Of a stretch of 64,000 bases of DNA, positions 57,698 to 64,000 are shown in pieces. Made by a program: the position numbers and the translations under genes. Under the pieces are notes generated by a model that saw only the letters and a list, made by a program, of their open reading frames with translations, did no database searches and was not told where the DNA came from. Each line of letters starts with the position of its first letter. The stretch's first letter is position 1. The DNA is from Aromatoleum diolicum (GTDB taxonomy: Bacteria > Pseudomonadota > Gammaproteobacteria > Burkholderiales > Rhodocyclaceae): positions 1-64,000 of the forward strand of contig NZ_WTVQ01000013.1 of the NCBI RefSeq assembly GCF_012910955.1, in the 5' to 3' direction.

Positions 57698-58375
57698 TCA
57701 GGCTGGCAAGCGCAGGGCCTGCGCGGCGATTGCCGGATCGCGGTCCGCGACATGAGGAATTGTCCCCAGTAGCGGGGCCGGTACGCGCGCCTGCAGCGCG
57801 GCGAGGTTTTCCTCGAAGCGGAGCATCCCCGGGTCAATCCGGTTCGCGATCCAGCCGGCCAGGCGGAGTCCGCGCGTTGCAATCGCCTCGACTGTCAGTA
57901 GCGCATGGTTGATACAGCCGAGCCGCATGCCCACGACGAGAATCACAGGCAGGTCGAGGTCGACGGCGAGATCGGCGGTGTCATAGTCAGCCCCCAGCGG
58001 TACGCGAAAGCCGCCGACGCCTTCGACGATGACGACGTCCGCCCGGGCGCGCAGATTTTCAAAGGCAGCGCGGATACGCGTCGGGTCGATGTTGACGCCC
58101 TCTTCGGCGGCAGCGATGTGCGGTGCGACGGGATTCCGCAGGCAGTATGGATTGAGGTCCTTCAGCCCGGGGTCGAAGCTGCCGGCCGCGCGCAGGCGTG
58201 CGGCGTCCTCGTTGACCCACTCGCCATCGATATGTTCGGCGCCGGCGGCGACCGGTTTCATGCCAAGTGCGCTGCAGCCATTTGCACGTGCCGCATGGAG
58301 CAGGGCGCAGGTGACGAAGGTCTTGCCGATTTCGGTATCGGTTCCGGTGAGGAACCAGGCGCGGCGTTCAGTCAT
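57698..58375 (-). CDS. bioD: Dethiobiotin synthetase
   Basis: BioD closes the ureido ring of dethiobiotin from DAPA, CO2 and ATP. The 225-residue protein has the P-loop GTDTEIGKTFVT and EGVGGFRVPLG. It is last in the leftward operon, and its ATG overlaps the bioC stop by 8 bp. Confidence 0.96.
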   Translation of the reverse strand: MTERRAWFLTGTDTEIGKTFVTCALLHAARANGCSALGMKPVAAGAEHIDGEWVNEDAARLRAAGSFDPGLKDLNPYCLRNPVAPHIAAAEEGVNIDPTRIRAAFENLRARADVVIVEGVGGFRVPLGADYDTADLAVDLDLPVILVVGMRLGCINHALLTVEAIATRGLRLAGWIANRIDPGMLRFEENLAALQARVPAPLLGTIPHVADRDPAIAAQALRLPA

Positions 58376-59186
58376 TGGCGGTTTCCGGCTTCTTCAGAGC
58401 GAGGAGAATCAGATCGTAGGTTGCGGGGAACATTCCGTCGTCGCGTCGGTGGGCCTCATAGCAGGCTTCGAGCGCGCGCCACGCGGCACGTCCGAGCGGC
58501 TGGCGACGGCGTTCTTCGCCAACGTGGTGCGCGCCGATGGCCTTGATGTCGCGCAACAGGCTGCGCAGGTCGGCGGCTAGCGCGAAGGCGGGGCGTTGGT
58601 CTTGTGAACGGAGGGAAAAGCCGGCCCGCCGAGCGTGCTCGATCCACTGCTCGGCGGGGTGAAAACGGATCACATGCTCGGCCTGATCGACGGTGGCGAA
58701 GGCCTCGCGGAGTTCCCATAGCGTACGCGGACCAAGGGTTGCTATCCACGCGATGCCGCCGGGGCGCAATACGCGCGCCAGTTCGGCAAGGGTGAGTGAT
58801 GGATCGCACCACTGCAGCGCGAGACTGGACCAGATCGCGTCGATGGCGCCGGATGCAAGCGGCAGCGCTTCGAGGTCGGCGCACAAGGGGACTATCGCGC
58901 GATGGCCTTCGGCGGCACTCGTCACGCGGGCGAGCATCGCCGGTGCAAAGTCGAGTGCGATCAGTTCGGCATCGGGATACTCGCCGGCGAGCAGATGCAG
59001 TCCGTAGCCGGTTCCGCAGCCGGCATCGAGCACGCGCCTGACCGGAGTGGCAGGGCGCTGCGCCGACGAGAGCGCTGCAAGCCGGTGGCAGATTTCGCGT
59101 TGTACCGCGGCCGCGCTGTCGTAGCTCTCGGCTGCGCGGTCGAAAGCCTTGCGTACGGACTGCTTGTGACGGGTTCGTTCAGTCAC
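58368..59186 (-). CDS. bioC: Malonyl-[ACP] O-methyltransferase BioC
   Basis: BioC methylates malonyl-ACP so that fatty acid synthesis can build the pimelate chain. The 272-residue protein has RKAFDRAAESYDSAA, the SAM motif VLDAGCGTGYGLHLL and SSLALQWCDPS, characteristic of BioC. The start is GTG 59186, 8 bp inside bioH, giving the family-like MTERTRHKQS; the frame is open further upstream in the neighbour's code. Confidence 0.94.
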   Translation of the reverse strand: MTERTRHKQSVRKAFDRAAESYDSAAAVQREICHRLAALSSAQRPATPVRRVLDAGCGTGYGLHLLAGEYPDAELIALDFAPAMLARVTSAAEGHRAIVPLCADLEALPLASGAIDAIWSSLALQWCDPSLTLAELARVLRPGGIAWIATLGPRTLWELREAFATVDQAEHVIRFHPAEQWIEHARRAGFSLRSQDQRPAFALAADLRSLLRDIKAIGAHHVGEERRRQPLGRAAWRALEACYEAHRRDDGMFPATYDLILLALKKPETAND

Positions 59187-59934
59187 GCAGGGCTCCGGCG
59201 ATGAGCGCGGCACAGTCGTCGGGGCGCGAGAGGAATGGCACATGTCCGCAATCGTCGAACAGCGTGAGTTGCGAATGTTCACAGTGATCGGCGAGCCATC
59301 GGGCCGCTGTCGCCGTCATCAACGCATCGCCCGCGCCGTGAATGATATGCACCGGCTGGCGAATATCGCGCACGATGGGGCGCAGATCGGTGTTCGCCAG
59401 GAGCTGGAGTCCATCGGCCAAGGATTTTGCCCGATCGCCGTCGAGCGTGGTCAGCGCGGCGTTGAGCCCCGCACCGACGGTGCGTCGGCGCGCGTCGCCG
59501 AGCGCCTGCAGCGCGATGAAGCGGCGTAGCGTGATCGCGGGATCGGCGGCGAAGCTGGCGATGAAGCCGTCGACGGTATCGGCGTCGAGTCCGTGCGGCC
59601 AGGGGGCGGCGTCCTCGCCTGAGCGGGAGACGAAACATGGCGAGCTACCGATCAGGATGAGGCGCTCGACCCTTTCCGGGTAGCGGTGCGCGAGGTCGAG
59701 TGCGATCAGCCCGCCTAGTGACCAGCCGCATAGTACGGCGTGCTCCGGCAGGTCCGGGAGGAGCGTATCGCTCCATCCGGCAATGTCGGCGCGCGCGGCA
59801 GGCGGGGCGGCGCCGTGCCCGGGCAGTTCGGGGGCGAGGACGCTCAGGTCGGGCGGGAGCGCGTCACGAAGTCGGGACCATACCTGTGGTCCCAGCCCCC
59901 ACCCATGGAGCAGAACGAGGTTGTGAGTGCTCAC
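59179..59934 (-). CDS. bioH: Pimeloyl-[ACP] methyl ester esterase BioH
   Basis: BioH removes the methyl group to end the pimelate stage. The 251-residue alpha/beta hydrolase has LLHGWGLGPQVW, the nucleophile elbow CGWSLGG, and the acid-histidine pair in HGAGDALM and DDCGHVPFLSRP. Together with BioC it makes the operon self-sufficient for pimeloyl-ACP. It is coupled to bioF by ATGA. Confidence 0.94.
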   Translation of the reverse strand: MSTHNLVLLHGWGLGPQVWSRLRDALPPDLSVLAPELPGHGAAPPAARADIAGWSDTLLPDLPEHAVLCGWSLGGLIALDLAHRYPERVERLILIGSSPCFVSRSGEDAAPWPHGLDADTVDGFIASFAADPAITLRRFIALQALGDARRRTVGAGLNAALTTLDGDRAKSLADGLQLLANTDLRPIVRDIRQPVHIIHGAGDALMTATAARWLADHCEHSQLTLFDDCGHVPFLSRPDDCAALIAGALRD

Positions 59935-61094
59935 GCACCGTGCTCCAGTTGCATGAGCGTCTGGGCGAGGCGATGCACGTCGTCACTGCTGTGTGCCGCC
60001 GTCAGCGAGATCCGTAAGCGTGCGCTACCCTGCGGCACGGTCGGCGGACGGATCGCGGGCACCCATAGCCCGGTGTCCCAAAGCGCTCGAGCAGCCGCGA
60101 CGGCTTCGGCGTTGTCACCAATCAGCACGGGCTGGATTGGCGTGCGCGAGGGCATCAGTTGCCAGCGTTCCAGTTTCAGCTCGGTATGCAGCTGGGCGAT
60201 CAAGCCGGCAAGCTGCGCGCGACGGGACTCGCCGTTCTCGATCAGTTCGAGGCTTTTCAGCAAAGCGGCGGCCAGTGCAGGGGACGCGCCGGTGGTGAAA
60301 ATGTAGGTGCGTGCCTTCTGCATCAGCCATTCGACGACATCGGCCTGTCCGGCGACAAAGGCTCCCGATACGCCGGCCGCCTTGCCCAGTGTGCCGACGT
60401 AAATCAGGCGCCACGAGGCGAGGCCGGCTTCGCGCAGCGCTCCGCGCCCTTCGGGACCGAGTACGCCGAAGCCGTGGGCGTCGTCGACCATCAGCCAGGC
60501 ATCGAAGCGTTCTGCGAGTTCGAGCAGTGCTGCGAGGGGGGCGACGTCGCCGTCCATGCTGAACACCGAGTCGGTGACGATCAGCTTGCGTTTCGCGCTA
60601 CTGGCGGCGAGTGCGCGTTCGAGCGCCGCGACATCGGCGTGCGGGTAACGATGAAGCTCGGCACGCGATAGCAGGGCACCATCGACCAGCGAGGCGTGGT
60701 TGAGGCGGTCCGCGAAGATGGCGTCGCCGCGACCGACCAGCGCGGGAATCGTGCCGGTGTTGGCCATGTAGCCGGTCGAGAAGTAGAGCGCCCGTTCGCA
60801 GCCGACGAAGACGGCGAGGCGTGCTTCAAGCGTGTCGTGGATCGTGTAGTGACCGCTGACGAGGTGCGAGGCGCCAGAGCCGCTGCCCCAGCGTTTCGCG
60901 CCAGTCTGCAATGCCCGCGCGAGCTCAGGTTCGGCGGCAAGGCCGAGGTAGTCGTTGCTGCAGAAGGCCAGCATGTCGCGGCCGTTTACCCGCGCATGCG
61001 GCCCGCAGGGCGTATCGAGGCCGCGCCGGACCCGTTTGAGCGAACGGGCATCGAGTTCGGCCAAGTCGGCCTTGAGTGCGTCAAGCAGCATCAT
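59931..61094 (-). CDS. bioF: 8-amino-7-oxononanoate synthase
   Basis: BioF condenses pimeloyl-ACP (or -CoA) with L-alanine. The 387-residue PLP enzyme shows FCSNDYLGLA, GSGSGASHLVSGH, VDDAHGFGVLG and the PLP lysine in VGTLGKAAGVSG. The start is 2 bp after bioA. Confidence 0.96.
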   Translation of the reverse strand: MMLLDALKADLAELDARSLKRVRRGLDTPCGPHARVNGRDMLAFCSNDYLGLAAEPELARALQTGAKRWGSGSGASHLVSGHYTIHDTLEARLAVFVGCERALYFSTGYMANTGTIPALVGRGDAIFADRLNHASLVDGALLSRAELHRYPHADVAALERALAASSAKRKLIVTDSVFSMDGDVAPLAALLELAERFDAWLMVDDAHGFGVLGPEGRGALREAGLASWRLIYVGTLGKAAGVSGAFVAGQADVVEWLMQKARTYIFTTGASPALAAALLKSLELIENGESRRAQLAGLIAQLHTELKLERWQLMPSRTPIQPVLIGDNAEAVAAARALWDTGLWVPAIRPPTVPQGSARLRISLTAAHSSDDVHRLAQTLMQLEHGA

Positions 61095-61096
61095 GG

Positions 61097-62416
61097 TCAG
61101 GCCAGAGCTTTGACAAGCGCGGCGGTAGCGCCGTCGACCAGGTGACGGACTTGTAAGTCGTCGAGCACATAGGGGGGCATGAAATAGACGGTGTTGCCGA
61201 TCGGGCGCAGCAATACGCCATGCTCGAGACCGGCTGCGAAGAAGCGACGGGCGAAGTCCGGGCGCTCGGTGGCGACGTCGAACGCGAGGATCATGCCGCG
61301 TTGGCGCAGGTGGCGCACCATTGGATGATCGCCAAACTTTTCGCGCACTGCGTCGCCGATACGCTGTGCGAGCCCGCGATTAGCTGCGAGTACGTTGTCC
61401 TGTTCGAAGATGTCGAGCGTCGCGAGTGCCGCGCGGCAGGCGAGCGGGTTGCCCGTGTAGGAGTGCGAATGCAGGAAGCCGCGGCTCGTGGCGTCGTCAT
61501 AGAACGCGGCGTAGATCGTGTCGGTCGTCAGTACCAGCGACAGTGGCAGGTAGCCGCCCGAGATGCCCTTCGACAGGCAGATGAAATCGGGCCAGATGCC
61601 GGCCTGTTCGCAGGCGAAGAAGGTCCCCGTGCGTCCGCAACCGACCGCAATCTCGTCGGCGATGAGATGCACTTCGTAACAGTCGCATAAGCTGCGCGCG
61701 AGACGCAGGTATTCCGGGTCATACATCACCATGCCGGATGCGCCCTGCACCAGAGGTTCGACGATCAGTGCTGCGGTGTCGCGGTGATGGTCCGCGAGAT
61801 ATGCTTCCAACACGGCAGCGGCGCGGCGGGCGACGTCGGCGGGTGACTCGCCGTCCTGTGCCAGGCGTGAATCGGGTGTCGGCACGAGGCTGCCGGCACG
61901 CACGAGCGGCGCGTAGGCATCGCGGAAGATCGCGACGTCGGTGACGGCCAGCGCACCGACGGTCTCGCCGTGGTAACTGCCGGAAAGACTGACGAAGCGG
62001 GATTTTTCCGGACGGCCGAGATTGCGCCAGTAATGGACGCTCATCTTCAGTGCGATTTCGGTGGCGGACGCACCATCCGAAGCATAGAAGGCATGGCCGA
62101 GACGCTGGCCGGTAAGGGTGGCAAGGCGCTCCGATAGTTCCACCACAGGTTCGTGCGTGAAACCGGCGAGCATCACGTGTTCGAGCCGCTCGAGCTGATC
62201 GCGCAAAGCGGCGTTGATGCGCGGATTGCAGTGCCCGAAGAGATTCACCCACCACGAACTGATGCCGTCGAGAAGGCGTCGGCCGTCCGCATCGATCAGC
62301 CACGGTCCTTCGCCGCGCACGATTGGAATCAGCGGCAGCGTTTCGTGCTGCTTCATCTGCGTGCAGGGATGCCAGACGGCCTTTAGGGATCGGTCGAGCA
62401 GGGTGTTTGAGGACAT
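61097..62416 (-). CDS. bioA: Adenosylmethionine-8-amino-7-oxononanoate aminotransferase
   Basis: BioA uses SAM as amino donor to make DAPA. The 439-residue class III aminotransferase shows [12 protein letters not shown] at the start, [12 protein letters not shown], the PLP site [15 protein letters not shown] and [13 protein letters not shown] with the Schiff-base lysine. First gene of the leftward operon. A TTGACA lies at 62474-62469 on the same strand but a good -10 is not seen. bioB is not in the window. No BirA-type operator was recognised. Confidence 0.96.
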   Translation of the reverse strand: MSSNTLLDRSLKAVWHPCTQMKQHETLPLIPIVRGEGPWLIDADGRRLLDGISSWWVNLFGHCNPRINAALRDQLERLEHVMLAGFTHEPVVELSERLATLTGQRLGHAFYASDGASATEIALKMSVHYWRNLGRPEKSRFVSLSGSYHGETVGALAVTDVAIFRDAYAPLVRAGSLVPTPDSRLAQDGESPADVARRAAAVLEAYLADHHRDTAALIVEPLVQGASGMVMYDPEYLRLARSLCDCYEVHLIADEIAVGCGRTGTFFACEQAGIWPDFICLSKGISGGYLPLSLVLTTDTIYAAFYDDATSRGFLHSHSYTGNPLACRAALATLDIFEQDNVLAANRGLAQRIGDAVREKFGDHPMVRHLRQRGMILAFDVATERPDFARRFFAAGLEHGVLLRPIGNTVYFMPPYVLDDLQVRHLVDGATAALVKALA

Positions 62417-62561
62417 CAGGGGTTCCGGCGGCGTGCGACCGGCAAATGTCGCGCAAGTGAGCGGGCCGTGTCAAACGCGACACTGTCCTGACTTTGTCGC
62501 GGACCCGGAGGAGGGTGATTTGTTACCATGTGCCGTCCCCCAACGCAAAGAACGAATCCGT

Positions 62562-63347
62562 ATGATTTTCGTCATTTCCCCGGCCAAGGCACTCGATTTC
62601 GATACCCCTCCCGTAGTCGATGCATTCACGCAGCCCGATTACCTGCAGGAAGCAGGCGAACTGATCGGCATCATGCGACAGAAGTCGCCAGCGGAGGTCG
62701 CCGCCTTGATGCATCTATCGGATCAGCTCGCGACGCTGAACGCGGCCCGTTACGAGACCTGGGCGCCACCGTTTTCGCTGGCGAATGCGAAGCAGGCGGT
62801 GCTGGCGTTCAACGGCGACGTGTATGAGGGGCTGGATGCCGCGAGCCTGTCGCCGGTGGAACTGAAGTGGGCGCAGGGGCATTTGCGCATTCTGTCCGGG
62901 CTTTACGGGGTCTTGCGACCGCTCGATCTGATGCAGCCCTACCGCCTGGAGATGGGCACGCGACTGCCCAATCCACAGGGAAAGAATCTCTACGCCTTCT
63001 GGGGCGACAAGCTGACCGTGGCGCTGAATCAGTTACTTGTGGCGGAGCGCGGGGCGGGCAAGGAGGGAATCCTGGTGAATCTGGCGTCGGACGAGTACTT
63101 CAAGTCGGTCAAGGCGACGAAGCTCGCTGGCCCGGTGGTAACGCCGGTGTTCGAGGACTGGAAGGGCGGACGTTACAAGATCATCAGCTTCTACGCAAAG
63201 CGCGCGCGCGGCCTGATGAGCCGCTATGCGATCCACAACCGGGTGGAGGATGTGGAAAGCCTGAAAGGCTTCAACCTCGAGGGTTACGCCTTTGCGCCGG
63301 AAGCGTCGGACGGGACGACGCTGGCGTTCAGGCGGCGTATCGACTGA
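62562..63347 (+). CDS. yaaA: Peroxide stress protein YaaA (UPF0246)
   Basis: YaaA binds DNA and lowers free iron during peroxide stress in E. coli. The 261-residue protein has [17 protein letters not shown], the signature [37 protein letters not shown] and [11 protein letters not shown], and [20 protein letters not shown] 62562 is the family start; the frame is open for 116 codons upstream, antisense to bioA. Confidence 0.93.
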   Translation: MIFVISPAKALDFDTPPVVDAFTQPDYLQEAGELIGIMRQKSPAEVAALMHLSDQLATLNAARYETWAPPFSLANAKQAVLAFNGDVYEGLDAASLSPVELKWAQGHLRILSGLYGVLRPLDLMQPYRLEMGTRLPNPQGKNLYAFWGDKLTVALNQLLVAERGAGKEGILVNLASDEYFKSVKATKLAGPVVTPVFEDWKGGRYKIISFYAKRARGLMSRYAIHNRVEDVESLKGFNLEGYAFAPEASDGTTLAFRRRID

Positions 63348-63375
63348 AACCCCTATGATCATCCCGGGAGGGAGC

Positions 63376-64000
63376 ATGAAGATCAGCCACAATTTCGACG
63401 CCGGTGCGATCGAGGTCGTCAGCATCGCCGACCCGCAGGACGTTCGCCTGCGCCTGCGTGCGGACAATGCGGCGGAATTCCGCCAGTGGTTTTATTTCCG
63501 TCTGCAGGAAGCGGCAGGCGTGCGCGTGCGCATGGTGTTCGAGAATGCCGCGGAGGCGGCGTACCCGGATGGCTGGCCGGGGTACCGATGCGTGGCTTCG
63601 TACGACCGACGCAACTGGTTTCGCGTGCCGGCAACGCGCTTCGAGGACGGCCGGTTGATCGTCGAGCACACGCCCGAGCGCAACAGTGTTTATTACGCCT
63701 ATTTCGAACCGTATTCGTACGAGCGTCATCTGGATTTGCTCGGCTGGGCCGAGATGTCGCCATTTGCACAGGTGGATTGTTTGGGCTCGACGGTGGAAGG
63801 GCGCGACCTGGACCGAATCACAGTGGGGCGCATGGCGCCGGAGCGCAAGCCGGTGTGGATCATTGCGCGCCAGCATCCGGGCGAAACGATGGCGGAGTGG
63901 TTCATCGAAGGCCTGCTGGAGCGTCTGCTCGACGCGTCCGATCCGGTGGCGCGCCGGATTCGCGAGCACGCAGTGCTCTACATCGTGCCGAACATGAATC
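63376..64000 (+). CDS. M14-type zinc carboxypeptidase, cut by the window edge
   Basis: The first 208 residues are present. Residues 1 to about 120 form the beta-rich N-terminal domain typical of the cytosolic carboxypeptidase group (MKISHNFDAGAIEVV, RNSVYYAYFEPYSYERH). The catalytic domain then begins with the first zinc-ligand pair H167 and E170 in ARQHPGETMAEW. The C-terminal third, with the third zinc ligand and catalytic glutamate, lies beyond the edge. GGAGGGAG precedes the ATG. In bacteria the substrate of this group is unknown. No signal peptide is seen, so it should be cytosolic. Confidence 0.88.
   Translation, partial: MKISHNFDAGAIEVVSIADPQDVRLRLRADNAAEFRQWFYFRLQEAAGVRVRMVFENAAEAAYPDGWPGYRCVASYDRRNWFRVPATRFEDGRLIVEHTPERNSVYYAYFEPYSYERHLDLLGWAEMSPFAQVDCLGSTVEGRDLDRITVGRMAPERKPVWIIARQHPGETMAEWFIEGLLERLLDASDPVARRIREHAVLYIVPNMN

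Noticed and set aside
62417-62561. BirA operator or strong promoter before bioA
   Set aside because: Only a TTGACA and a short GTGTC/GACAC repeat are seen; no BirA-type palindrome or good -10.

Overview
The window reads as a high-GC chromosome segment of a betaproteobacterium, most likely Rhodocyclales (Azoarcus/Aromatoleum/Thauera type). This is inference. It rests on the glnD / map / rpsB-tsf-pyrH-frr-uppS-cdsA-dxr-rseP-bamA-skp-lpxD-fabZ-lpxA-lpxB-rnhB order, a bioA-F-H-C-D operon, an NnrS-like/DUF59 pair and GC-rich codon use. No rRNA, tRNA, CRISPR array, transposase or integrase was seen.

Layout. (1) 1-6281: a type I restriction-modification operon, hsdM-hsdS-(RhuM/Fic-Doc protein)-hsdR, with an accessory gene between hsdS and hsdR. 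(2) 6390-16963: a mixed accessory/metabolic stretch, mostly leftward: an exported M1-type metallopeptidase coupled to a ChaN-PDZ protein, a DUF29 protein, a FemAB-like/GNAT protein coupled to a DUF938 methyltransferase, a Tat-exported molybdenum hydroxylase (iorB-iorA type), a rightward PaaI-like thioesterase and a leftward AhpD-like protein. (3) 16349-25154: a two-armed divergent locus. The leftward arm encodes a cysteine synthase-glutaredoxin fusion, an isopenicillin-N-synthase-like 2-oxoglutarate/Fe(II) dioxygenase and the AhpD-like protein. The rightward arm encodes a 992-residue BTAD/AAA/TPR-type regulator, a double DUF4242 protein, an OsmC-like protein and a flavin monooxygenase-like protein. 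I do not recognise this as a described system, and it is the best candidate for something new here.

(4) 25273-26606: a leftward yqjD-yqjE-yqjK-like envelope trio. (5) 27094-33949: an Epd/GAPDH-like dehydrogenase, then a LuxR-type regulator divergent from a solute-binding protein, an acyl-CoA synthetase, an enoyl-CoA hydratase and a FabG-like SDR, which together look like a small acid uptake and activation operon. (6) 34154-38550: a PAS-GAF-GGDEF protein, a small unknown, a DUF59 protein, an NnrS-like membrane protein, a DUF2189 membrane protein and the remnant of a YqhA/UPF0114 gene.

(7) 38572-57641: the conserved housekeeping block for PII signalling (glnD), N-terminal methionine removal (map), translation (rpsB, tsf, frr), UMP kinase, and isoprenoid, phospholipid, outer-membrane-protein and lipid A synthesis, ending with rnhB, a CopD-like membrane protein and a TrmH-family methyltransferase. 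(8) 57698-64000: the leftward biotin operon, then rightward yaaA and a truncated M14-type carboxypeptidase gene at the window edge. Many neighbouring genes share ATGA or 8-bp overlaps, which helped fix start sites.
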